From positions 22,074 to 86,073 of the forward strand of contig CAZXLH010000004.1 in assembly GCA_964641455.1 (NCBI GenBank): a stretch of 64,000 nt of DNA, in the 5' to 3' direction. The notes under the pieces were generated by a model that saw nothing but the letters and a program-made list of their open reading frames with translations, had not been told where the DNA came from and made no database searches. This stretch comes from DTU015 sp964641455. Lineage in GTDB: Bacteria; Bacillota; Sulfobacillia; Fermentithermobacillales; Fermentithermobacillaceae. Below, piece after piece: positions 1-7,747 of this stretch. Positions within the stretch are counted from its first letter, which is position 1; each line of letters begins with the position of its first letter. The position numbers and the translations under genes were made by a program.

Positions 1-402
1 TGTCCCGGCTTTATACATACAAACCAGCCTGTCGCTGAGAAGCTCTTTTTGCTCCTCGGTTTTCTTTTCTGTTTCGGCTATTTCCTTTTGGGTTTCTGCC
101 ATTCGATCATTCAGATACTGAATTCTGGCTATCAGGTAGTTAAGTTCTTTCTCAGACAAAGCCAGTTCCAATTCCAGATTTTCCAGTTCCTTTGCCACAG
201 AGGCCTCAGAGCGCCGCTTTGAATCAATTTGGTTCTTGAACTCATCAATTTCTTTTTGCATCTGCTCAAGTTCCCGGAATTTTTCATCAAGAACACCGGC
301 CCTGGCAACAGAAGATCCGGAGCCCATACCTATAGCCATTTGCCATATTAGCAACGCAACCAAAACCAGCCAGCCGAAACGAGCAAACTTTCCTCTCCTC
401 AT
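1..402 (-). CDS. EnvC-like coiled-coil murein hydrolase activator, N-terminal part
   Basis: The gene enters from the left edge, so only its first 134 codons are visible. The start is the ATG at 402, behind a GGAGGT SD. Residues 1-35 form a signal peptide: a basic start, a hydrophobic core and an ARAG-type cleavage region. From about residue 37 the sequence is continuous charged heptad coiled coil, as in EnvC, PcsB and CwlO-type proteins that associate with FtsEX. The peptidase M23 or NlpC/P60 domain expected at the C-terminus lies outside the window. It sits 25 bp downstream of ftsX, which fits an FtsEX-activated cell-wall hydrolase or activator. Family assignment is by architecture and context. 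Confidence 0.8.
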   Translation of the reverse strand, partial: MRRGKFARFGWLVLVALLIWQMAIGMGSGSSVARAGVLDEKFRELEQMQKEIDEFKNQIDSKRRSEASVAKELENLELELALSEKELNYLIARIQYLNDRMAETQKEIAETEKKTEEQKELLSDRLVCMYKAGT

Positions 403-426
403 TGTTTATGTACCTCCGGAAAAATA

Positions 427-1311
427 TCAGACTTTCAAATGCCGCCTTACCGAAAAGGCCGAGCCTGCTATACCCACCATAACACCTGTCAACGCCATTA
501 TCCCGAACATGTCCGAAGCAGACGTAAAGTCAAGGTTAAACATAGGCATGAAAGGGATAAATTCTGCAATTTTTGTAAATATCCAATTGTAGACTCCTAC
601 CGCAAACCCGGTGCCTACAATACTTCCCAAAAACCCCAGAAGAATCCCTTCAAGCAAAAAAGGCGTGACAACAAAGCCGTCAGTAGCTCCCACAAGTTTC
701 ATTATCCCTATTTCTTGCCTTCGCGCATCGATTGTCAGCCTTATGGAATTGCCGATTACCATTACTGCCACAACGCCTACAACCGCCATGCCTCCGATAG
801 ACAGATATTGAACAGCTCTGCCTATTGAAACAAGCCGCCTTGACACTTCTTCCTGATAGATTACATCGTCTACAATAGATATTTGCTTAAGTTCATCTAC
901 GACACCAGGAATTTTTTCAGCATTTGTTGTTTTTACCCTAACACTTGGAGGGAGCGGGTTCTCGTCTTCCAATGAATCAAGCACTGACGCTTTGTCCTGG
1001 AACATCTCCTTGAGTTCTTCAAGAGCATCCTGCTTGCTTACGTATTTTACTTCACTGACACCGGCTATCTCTCGTATTTCCCCGACAACCTGTGATATTT
1101 GAGTGTTTGATGCTTCTTTGTCTATATAAGCTTGAATTTCCATTTGGGTTTCAGCCATTTTGTACATGTAACCCAGGTTGATGCTAATCAAGAAACTGAT
1201 TCCAAGCAGAAAAAGAGCCAAACCCGTTGTAAGCGATGAGAGAAATGACGATAGTTTATTTCTCCAAATGTTTTTGAATGACTGGGAAAACATATATCCG
1301 ACTAATCTCAA
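427..1311 (-). CDS. ftsX: Cell division ABC transporter permease FtsX
   Basis: FtsX is the membrane partner of FtsE and passes ATP-driven conformational change to periplasmic murein hydrolases at the division site or side wall. The 294-residue protein has the family layout: one transmembrane helix near residues 25-47, an extracytoplasmic domain to about 165, then three more helices (about 170-192, 212-235 and 262-285). The start is TTG and overlaps the ftsE stop as TTGA, indicating translational coupling. An EnvC-like gene follows, completing the usual FtsE-FtsX-hydrolase activator set. Confidence 0.95.
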   Translation of the reverse strand: MRLVGYMFSQSFKNIWRNKLSSFLSSLTTGLALFLLGISFLISINLGYMYKMAETQMEIQAYIDKEASNTQISQVVGEIREIAGVSEVKYVSKQDALEELKEMFQDKASVLDSLEDENPLPPSVRVKTTNAEKIPGVVDELKQISIVDDVIYQEEVSRRLVSIGRAVQYLSIGGMAVVGVVAVMVIGNSIRLTIDARRQEIGIMKLVGATDGFVVTPFLLEGILLGFLGSIVGTGFAVGVYNWIFTKIAEFIPFMPMFNLDFTSASDMFGIMALTGVMVGIAGSAFSVRRHLKV

Positions 1312-1988
1312 GAACTATACGCCCCTCTTCTCTCATCTCTGACAATTGACCCGTCTTTGAGTTCAATAACCCTTTTTCTTAACATGTTAACAGCGTCTTG
1401 AGCGTGGGTAGCTATAACAACGGTTGTGCCATAAATATTGGCGCGCTCCAAAATGGCGAAAATCTCCATGGACGTCTTTGGATCCAGATTGCCCGAAGGC
1501 TCGTCCGCAAGCAGAATATCAGGATTCCTTACAAGCGCCCGCGCAATGGCAACTCTTTGCTGCTCTCCGCCTGACAGTTCGTTGGGGTATGCATCTTTTC
1601 TGTTTTGCAATCCGACCAGAGTAAGTACCTGGTTGGTCTTTCTTTGCATATCCCTTCTGGGGGTCCCTGTTACTTCCAAAGCAAAAGAGACGTTTTCCCA
1701 TGCGGTCTTATCTTCCAGTAACTTGAAATCTTGAAACACCACGCCGATTTTACGCCTTAAATAAGCAACGTCCCGGCGGCGTAACCTTGACAGATCCTTA
1801 CCCAGAACAATAACCTGGCCGCCGGAAGGCAATGCTTCTCTGTACAAAAGTTTGATTAAAGTTGACTTACCTGCTCCGCTTGCCCCTACAATAAAAACAA
1901 ATTCGCCCTTTTCGATTTTCAAACTTACTGAATCAAGGGCTTTAATTTTGTTGTCGAACACTTTGGAAACATTTCTAAGACTGATCAA
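1308..1988 (-). CDS. ftsE: Cell division ATP-binding protein FtsE
   Basis: This is the cytoplasmic ATPase of the FtsEX complex. Walker A reads GASGAGKST, the ABC signature LSGGEQQR and Walker B LADEPSGNLD, so all catalytic elements are intact. The open frame extends to a GTG at 2000, but AGGTGA lies 8 bases before a TTG at 1988, giving the canonical MISLRNVSKVF start and about 226 residues. It overlaps ftsX by 4 bases. A 139-bp gap separates it from the transketolase genes upstream; I saw no clear promoter there. Confidence 0.95.
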   Translation of the reverse strand: MISLRNVSKVFDNKIKALDSVSLKIEKGEFVFIVGASGAGKSTLIKLLYREALPSGGQVIVLGKDLSRLRRRDVAYLRRKIGVVFQDFKLLEDKTAWENVSFALEVTGTPRRDMQRKTNQVLTLVGLQNRKDAYPNELSGGEQQRVAIARALVRNPDILLADEPSGNLDPKTSMEIFAILERANIYGTTVVIATHAQDAVNMLRKRVIELKDGSIVRDERRGAYSS

Positions 1989-2127
1989 TGAAAACGTCAC
2001 CTGCCGAACTGTGTACCCAATACCATACCAAAACCAACGACCTGCTACACTCTCTTATTATTCGACATTGTTTTACCTAATCCTGTTCCCGAAAAAATTG
2101 GAAATATTCGAATCTTAGAATTTTCGA

Positions 2128-3129
2128 TTAGGTATGTATCATTTGCCTTGCGGTTTGGCAGAAGTTGCTTGAAGTAAGCCCATACACTTCCAATAATTCC
2201 TCAGCCGAACCTGATTGGCCAAATTCATCATTTATCCCCAAGCGAATCACACCGATAGGATGTTTTTCGCAGACAACCTCACATACAGCGCTGCCCAGGC
2301 CGCCAATTACGTTATGTTCCTCGCAAGTGATTATGGCAGTGCTGTTTTTGGCAATCTTAACTGTCAAGCCCCTGTCAATTGGTTTCACTGAAGCCATGTC
2401 TGCTACAAGGCAAGATACTCCTTCTTTTTCCAGTGCCCGGGCGGCTTCCAAAGCAGGCTGCACCGTAATCCCACAGGCAATGAAAGAAACGTCAAACGGC
2501 TGCTTTCCCGGACGGGCTTTGTGCAACTCGCAACAAATTTGCTCCAAACTCTTCTCTGAATGCTCGGGCCACAAAACCAGGCCTTTGCCAATTTCAAAAT
2601 CCGCCTCACGAGGAAACACAGATGGAACCTTGGACCGTCCCAACCTTATGTAGACAGGCCCGTCATAGGACGCTGCAGCCTTTACAGCCAGCCTGGCCTG
2701 TATGGCATCGCAAGGCACAATAACCGTCATCCCGGGAATCGCACGCATCAAAGCGATATCTTCAATAGCCTGGTGGGAAGCCCCGTCAGGGCCAACTGTA
2801 ATTCCTCCGTGGGAGGCTGCGATCTTGACATTAAACTGTGGATACGCAATGGATTGGCGTATTTGATCATAAGCTCTGCCTGCAGCAAAAACGGCAAATG
2901 TAGAAGCGAACGGGATCTTGCCTGACCTGGCAAGCCCTGCCGCAATTCCCATCATGTTTGCTTCAGCAATTCCAACATTGAAGAACCTCTCGGGAAACTC
3001 TTTGGCAAAAACACCGGTTCTGGTTGAAGAAGATAGGTCTGCATCGAGCACTACTATGTTAGGATTTTGTTTGCCTAACTCTACCAGAGTTTCTCCGTAG
3101 GCATCCCTTGTCGCCTTCATCTCAGACAT
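2128..3129 (-). CDS. Transketolase, C-terminal (pyrimidine-binding) subunit
   Basis: This is the second half of a split transketolase: the pyrimidine-binding domain followed by the C-terminal domain, 333 residues. It interconverts sugar phosphates in the non-oxidative pentose phosphate pathway together with the TPP-binding subunit encoded just upstream. Family segments include MGIAAGLARSGKIPFASTFA, HGGITVGPDGASHQ and the C-terminal CEEHNVIGGLGSAV. An AAGGTGA SD precedes the ATG. Split transketolases are common in anaerobic Firmicutes and archaea. A DXPS-like role is less likely because of the partner gene. Confidence 0.9.
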   Translation of the reverse strand: MSEMKATRDAYGETLVELGKQNPNIVVLDADLSSSTRTGVFAKEFPERFFNVGIAEANMMGIAAGLARSGKIPFASTFAVFAAGRAYDQIRQSIAYPQFNVKIAASHGGITVGPDGASHQAIEDIALMRAIPGMTVIVPCDAIQARLAVKAAASYDGPVYIRLGRSKVPSVFPREADFEIGKGLVLWPEHSEKSLEQICCELHKARPGKQPFDVSFIACGITVQPALEAARALEKEGVSCLVADMASVKPIDRGLTVKIAKNSTAIITCEEHNVIGGLGSAVCEVVCEKHPIGVIRLGINDEFGQSGSAEELLEVYGLTSSNFCQTARQMIHT

Positions 3130-3198
3130 TATCTATCACCTTTTTCAATCGTTATGTCAAATCAATAAATCAATATTGATCAATATGGCTACCCGCGC

Positions 3199-4050
3199 TC
3201 ACAAAACAGTCAATTCATCCAGAGCCTGTTTAACCTGTTCGGGCTTAGGCGCCGTTCCATGCCATTCCTTCTTGTTTTCCATGAAACTGACTCCTTTGCC
3301 TTTTGTGGTCTCTGCTACAATAACAGTAGGACGCTCCTCGGCCTGAGACGCCTCTTGGAAAACCTCCAGGAGTTTTTCAACATTGTGGCCGTCTACAGTG
3401 AGCACTTGCCAGCCAAAAGCTTTAAACTTATCGGTAAGCGGCTCAAGGGACATTACATCTTCCACTCTTCCGTCTATCTGAAGGCGGTTGTGGTCGACAA
3501 TGGCAATAAGGTTTTGGAGTCTATAGTGGCTTGCAGCCATAGCCGCCTCCCAAACCTGGCCCTCCTGGCATTCTCCGTCCCCCATAAGCGCCCATACCTT
3601 GTAGCGTTTTTTGTCCAGTTTGCCTGCAAGCGCCATTCCAACTGCCATTGACAGCCCCTGGCCCAGGGACCCTGTGGATACCTCTACTCCCGGCACCTTT
3701 CGGCAGTCAGGGTGGCCCTGAAGGGGTGAACCCAGCTGCCTTAAAGTTGTAAGAAGATCTGCAGGGAAAAAGCCCCGGTTAGCCAAAGCAGCGTAAAGCA
3801 CAGGTGCCGCATGCCCCTTGCAAAGAACAAATCGATCTCTGTCGGGCCACATAGGTTGGGCAGGCTTAACTCTGAGCACATCGCCAAAATACAGCACTGA
3901 AATTATGTCTGCTGACGAGAGTGAACCTCCCGGATGGCCTGACCCTGCTTTTCCAATCATTTCAACCACATTACGCCTTAAAGCCCGTGCCATTTCCTTT
4001 ATGGTTTGAATCTGTTTTTCCTTTTGGGCAATCTCTGCTTTGTGCATCAT
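3199..4050 (-). CDS. Transketolase, N-terminal (TPP-binding) subunit
   Basis: This is the thiamine-diphosphate-binding half of the split transketolase, 283 residues. Visible motifs are GSGHPGGSLSSADI, the GDGECQEG stretch followed about 26 residues later by DHNRLQ (the GDG...N cofactor motif), and KGKGVSFME near the end. AAGGAG lies 9 bases before the chosen ATG. That start makes the gene overlap the end of the upstream tagA-like gene by 80 bases. An internal ATG at 3993 would reduce the overlap but has its AAAGGA too close. The C-terminal subunit gene follows after 69 bp. Confidence 0.9.
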   Translation of the reverse strand: MMHKAEIAQKEKQIQTIKEMARALRRNVVEMIGKAGSGHPGGSLSSADIISVLYFGDVLRVKPAQPMWPDRDRFVLCKGHAAPVLYAALANRGFFPADLLTTLRQLGSPLQGHPDCRKVPGVEVSTGSLGQGLSMAVGMALAGKLDKKRYKVWALMGDGECQEGQVWEAAMAASHYRLQNLIAIVDHNRLQIDGRVEDVMSLEPLTDKFKAFGWQVLTVDGHNVEKLLEVFQEASQAEERPTVIVAETTKGKGVSFMENKKEWHGTAPKPEQVKQALDELTVL

Positions 4051-4783
4051 GAGACTCTCCTTTTAACCTTCTTCGTTCAAAATAGCTCCGGAGCTGAATT
4101 CTGGCAGCAAACTCCAGGAGCGCAATGTCATCTTTGATCCTGCTTGGTTCCAAAACTAGTCTGTACAGCCACTCCAAACCTGATTTTTGAATGTATTCAG
4201 GCGCCCTTTTCCGGTTCCCTGCGAGAATATCCAGAACGCCCCCAAGCCCAATTCCCACTTTGGCCCTTAATTGGTTTCTATGGTTCCAAATAAACTTTTC
4301 TTGTTTCGGAGAACCCATAGCACAGAACAAGACATCGGGCTTGGATTTGGCAATGGTTCTTACCACTTCTTCCTCTTCTTCCGGCTTAAAGTACCCGTGA
4401 TGTGTGCCGCATACCCTTACCCCGGGCGTCGATTGAACAACGTTTTCGGCTGCCCTGTCTGCTACTCCGGGTTTGCCTCCCAAGAAGAAAAATTTCGGCG
4501 ATGGCCTCTTGTTGAGGAGTTCACAGGCCAGATCAACCCCGGTGACTCTTTCAGGCAACTCTATGCCTTTTTTTCTGGCAGCCCAGAGAATTCCTACCCC
4601 ATCCGGAACAATCAAATGAGCATTGTGAAGAATTTGCATAAATTCCGGATCTTTTTGGGCTGTCATAACCATAATAGGATTCGCGGTAACAACGAGCCTG
4701 GTACAACCGTCTTCCCGCGTCAGCATCCAATCCAAAGCACACACTGCGCCCTGCAAAGTTATAGGGTAGAATTCTACACCCAT
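3971..4783 (-). CDS. tagA: WecG/TagA/CpsF-family glycosyltransferase
   Basis: This family transfers N-acetylmannosamine or a related sugar to undecaprenyl-linked GlcNAc in teichoic acid or other wall polymer synthesis, at the inner face of the membrane. Family motifs are present: LIVPDGVGILWAA (catalytic Asp in PDG), ERVTGVDL, FFLGGKPGVA and GSPKQEKFIWN. An in-frame TTG at 4798 is possible, but MGVEFYPITL at 4783 matches family starts better. The last 26 or so residues overlap the next gene. wecB and tagO, elsewhere in the window, would supply UDP-ManNAc and the lipid-linked GlcNAc primer. Divergent csaB is a second wall-polymer gene. Confidence 0.88.
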   Translation of the reverse strand: MGVEFYPITLQGAVCALDWMLTREDGCTRLVVTANPIMVMTAQKDPEFMQILHNAHLIVPDGVGILWAARKKGIELPERVTGVDLACELLNKRPSPKFFFLGGKPGVADRAAENVVQSTPGVRVCGTHHGYFKPEEEEEVVRTIAKSKPDVLFCAMGSPKQEKFIWNHRNQLRAKVGIGLGGVLDILAGNRKRAPEYIQKSGLEWLYRLVLEPSRIKDDIALLEFAARIQLRSYFERRRLKGESHDAQSRDCPKGKTDSNHKGNGTGFKA

Positions 4784-4897
4784 AATTTCCAAAACCAAGT
4801 CATCATCAACCTTTTTTATGTGTACATGAATATCTTACGTCAGATTTCTACAATAAGTCCATTTAATCCTTCGTTTTCGCCTGCAAACCAATAACGC

Positions 4898-4926
4898 TTA
4901 CGGTAGCCGGTGTTTTCTGTTATGAT
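4898..4926 (+). promoter_or_regulatory. Candidate promoter for csaB
   Basis: An extended -10 (TG at 4918-4919 and TATGAT at 4921-4926) lies 17 bases after a weak -35, TTACGG at 4898-4903. It is in the divergent 217-bp region between tagA and csaB and would give a leader of about 70 nt. Only the -10 is strong. Confidence 0.35.
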
Positions 4927-5000
4927 CCCCTAAGAGGCCAAAAGTTCTCACCGTGCCGGAATAAGACCCATTAGATCTTAAGAAAACGAGGTGCGGAAAT

Positions 5001-6089
5001 GTGAGGAACATCCTCCTTTCCGGATATTATGGTTTCAACAATACAGGAGATGAAGCCATTTTGGCTTCAACTGTCAATGCTCTGAGAAATGCCCGGCCAT
5101 ATCTTAATATCATGGTTCTCTCAAAACGTCCCGGCGAAACCGGTGAAACTTACGGCGTTGAGTCATATCCCAGGATGAATTTGCCTCAAGTCGTAAAAGC
5201 CATTAAAAAAGCGGATTTAGTGGTTTTTGGCGGGGGGAGCCTGCTTCAGGATGCAACTTCCCTACGCTCGCTTATCTATTACCTTTCAGTTATTGAGTTA
5301 TCACACATGCTAAACAAACCTGTGCTGATATATGCAAACGGCATTGGCCCAATCAATTCGCAAATCGGCCGTATGCTCACAAAACATACTTTGTCGCACG
5401 TCCAAGCCATAACCGTGAGAGACAGCGAATCCAGAGAAGAGCTAAGGCAAATAGGAATCTCAAAACAAGTGCAAGTTACTGCAGATCCGGCATTTTTGCT
5501 GAACCCTTCGCCTAATGAAGTGGTTGACTCTATTCTCGAAGATCACGGAATCAACCACTCGTCGAAAATTGTGTGGGTTGCATTGCGCCGCATCAACGCG
5601 CCAACATGGTTTCAGCGGCAACTGGTAGATCTCATTGCTTGGCTGAGAGAAGAAAACTTCGAGCCCTGCTTTTTTGCAATGCAGGAGCGTGACCTCAAAA
5701 TAGCGGAAAACTTGAATCAAAAGCTTAGGTCGGTTAACCAAAAACCCATGGGAATGATCTCAAATATTTCACCTGAAGATGCCCTTGGGATTCTGGGAAA
5801 AGGAGAGTTTTGCCTAGGCATGCGCCTCCATACCCTGATACTTTCAGCCAGGGTTCAAGTGCCCTTTATGGGCATCGAGATCGACCCGAAAATCGGTGCA
5901 TTTTGCAGAACCGCAGATTGTCCGGTTCTGCCACACCCTGCCAAAACGCCAAACTTCGATCTTAAAAGTGAGTTTGGAAATCTCATCAAAAACAAAATGC
6001 AGTTAATAACACTTCTGGGGCAAAAGTTGCCTGATTTCCACTCACTGGCCCGGGAAAACATAAACATTGTTTTGTCTCACTTAAACTAG
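5001..6089 (+). CDS. csaB: Polysaccharide pyruvyl transferase CsaB
   Basis: CsaB adds a pyruvyl ketal to secondary cell-wall polysaccharide, creating the ligand for S-layer-homology (SLH) domains. The 362-residue protein begins with the family N-terminus NILLSGYYGFNNTGDEAIL, has VFGGGSLLQDATS near residue 78 and ends with the GMRLHTLILSA motif near 275. The start is GTG with GAGGTG 7 bases upstream. It is one of only a few plus-strand genes before 58 kb and stands alone, divergent from tagA. Its presence predicts SLH-anchored surface proteins elsewhere in the genome. Confidence 0.93.
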   Translation: MRNILLSGYYGFNNTGDEAILASTVNALRNARPYLNIMVLSKRPGETGETYGVESYPRMNLPQVVKAIKKADLVVFGGGSLLQDATSLRSLIYYLSVIELSHMLNKPVLIYANGIGPINSQIGRMLTKHTLSHVQAITVRDSESREELRQIGISKQVQVTADPAFLLNPSPNEVVDSILEDHGINHSSKIVWVALRRINAPTWFQRQLVDLIAWLREENFEPCFFAMQERDLKIAENLNQKLRSVNQKPMGMISNISPEDALGILGKGEFCLGMRLHTLILSARVQVPFMGIEIDPKIGAFCRTADCPVLPHPAKTPNFDLKSEFGNLIKNKMQLITLLGQKLPDFHSLARENINIVLSHLN

Positions 6090-6100
6090 ATTACGGCCAT

Positions 6101-6136
6101 AGCTGCGGAAACATAGTTTCGGCTCTTGTTGTTTTT
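6101..6136 (+). terminator. Possible intrinsic terminator of csaB
   Basis: Twelve bases after the csaB stop, GCGGAAAC and GTTTCGGC form an imperfect stem (one mismatch) with a 3-base loop, followed by the T-rich run CTTGTTGTTTTT. Confidence 0.4.
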
Positions 6137-6148
6137 GCCCCGCTCGCT

Positions 6149-6562
6149 TTACTCTATGACAAAATTCCCACGCACCATAACTACAACTTGAGATTTAGCC
6201 TTAATACCCCTGCCATCATCTCTTGGGACAATCAAAAGGTGGTTTCCGGGAACCTCCTGGCCCCGTCCAAGGTCAACACCCTGGGTACAATCGCAAAGCC
6301 CTCCTAACTCTGAATCGACCACAGTTGCTTTGCCCGCCCTTAATATGATCTCGGTTCCGGCATACCCTCTCAACACTTCTCCGGGAGCCAGGTCCACCAC
6401 AGTCATTTTGAACTTGGAATCAACATATGCCCGTGTAACCAACGGATCTTCTTCGCTCCCAGGCAAAGGCATGTTAGAAGAAGCATACCCCTTGCCGAAC
6501 CACCCGAGCAAAACTCCCACTGCTACCAAAACTACTGCATAAACCCACGGCTTCTTTGACAT
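6149..6562 (-). CDS. Hypothetical membrane-anchored protein
   Basis: I do not recognise this 137-residue protein. It starts with one transmembrane helix or uncleaved signal (residues 6-24), then about 110 extracytoplasmic residues rich in Gly and Val with no Cys pair arranged like a known motif (the only cysteines are CDC near 90). Segments such as LAPGEVLRGYAGTEIILRAG suggest a small beta domain. The start has GGGGAG 6 bases upstream. It is 20 bp downstream of prfB and may be cotranscribed with it. Confidence 0.65.
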   Translation of the reverse strand: MSKKPWVYAVVLVAVGVLLGWFGKGYASSNMPLPGSEEDPLVTRAYVDSKFKMTVVDLAPGEVLRGYAGTEIILRAGKATVVDSELGGLCDCTQGVDLGRGQEVPGNHLLIVPRDDGRGIKAKSQVVVMVRGNFVIE

Positions 6563-6582
6563 CTTGGGCTCCCCTTCCCTTA

Positions 6583-7687
6583 TTATGCGTCTTCAGTGTC
6601 TTGCCTTAACTTGGTATATATAAAATCATCTATGTCGCCATCCATAACCCTGTCTATATTGCCGATTTCAACGCCTGTTCGATGGTCTTTCACCATAGTG
6701 TACGGCTGAAACACATATGATCTGATTTGGTTTCCCCATGCAATCTCTTTATGGGGCCCTCTTAAGGTTTGTAACTTCTTTTGCCTTTCTTCTTCTTTAA
6801 GAGCCAAAAGTTTGGCTTTTAACACTCTCATGGCAACGAGCCTGTTAGAGTGCTGAGATCGTTCATTTTGGCAACTCACAACAATTCCCGTAGAAATATG
6901 TGTGATTCGTACTGCTGAGTCTGTTTTGTTTACATGCTGCCCACCTGCTCCTGAAGCTCTGAAAGTATCGATTTTCAGCTCATCCGGATTTATCTCAATC
7001 TCTGTATCTTCTTGAATTTCCGGCAAAACGTCTACAGATGCGAAAGAAGTATGACGTCTACGGTTGGAATCAAAAGGAGAAATTCTGACAAGCCTATGAA
7101 CTCCCTTTTCCGTTCGCAGAAAACCGTAGGCATAATCTCCTCTTACTGAAAAACTCACACTCTTTAGCCCTGCTTCTTCACCTGGCAGCATGTCAAGAGT
7201 TTCTAGTTCAAACCCTCTCCGTTCAACCCAACGCGAGTACATCCGGTAGAGTATTCCAACCCAATCCATTGCTTCTGTACCGCCTGCGCCTGCGTGCAGC
7301 GTTATAATTGCGTCTCTGGAATCATAAGTTCCTGAAAGAAGCGTCTCAAGTTCAAGATCGCGAACTCCCAAGCCTGTTTGTCTTACCGTTTCACTCAGGT
7401 CCTCCAGAAGAGACAAATCTCCTTCATCCTCTGCCAGCAGTGCAATCTCAATGCTGTCGCGGATCAAAACCCCAAGTTCGTCATACCGGCGAAGTTTGCT
7501 TTCAATTCGGCTTATTTGCCTGCCCACAGCCTGGCCTTTCTTAGGATCCTTCCAAACTGCCGGATCTTCCATTTGCTTTCTCAAACCCGAAAGTCGCTCT
7601 TTAAGTTGAGAGGGGTCAAAGAGACCTCCCGATATTGCTTAATCTTTCTTGTAACGACTCAAACTCGCTAATAACTTCTTCATACAT
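6583..7687 (-). CDS. prfB: Peptide chain release factor 2, with programmed +1 frameshift
   Basis: RF2 ends translation at UGA and UAA. The reading starts at ATG 7687 (AGGGGG SD) and runs 23 codons to an in-frame TGA at 7618-7616. A +1 slip on CTT-TGA-C then joins the long frame through Asp-Pro-Ser, giving about 367 residues, the normal RF2 length. Without the shift only the downstream 333 residues from a TTG codon would be open. The GGQ motif (SGAGGQHVNKTDS) and the RF2-type SPF tripeptide (RISPFDSNRR) are both present. secA lies upstream on the same strand and a small membrane-anchored protein downstream. Confidence 0.96.
7615..7630 (-). promoter_or_regulatory. prfB programmed frameshift site
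   Basis: On the minus strand the site reads GGGAGG (7630-7625), then TCT, the slippery CTT (7621-7619), TGA and C. The internal SD-like GGGAGG sits 3 bases before CTT-TGA-C, the same geometry as the classic RF2 autoregulatory signal. When RF2 is scarce the ribosome pauses at UGA and slips +1. Confidence 0.95.
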
Positions 7688-7747
7688 GGAAATTCCCCCT
7701 GTAAATTTTCTACCGCACAAAGTCTCTAAACATGATATTTTAACGTG

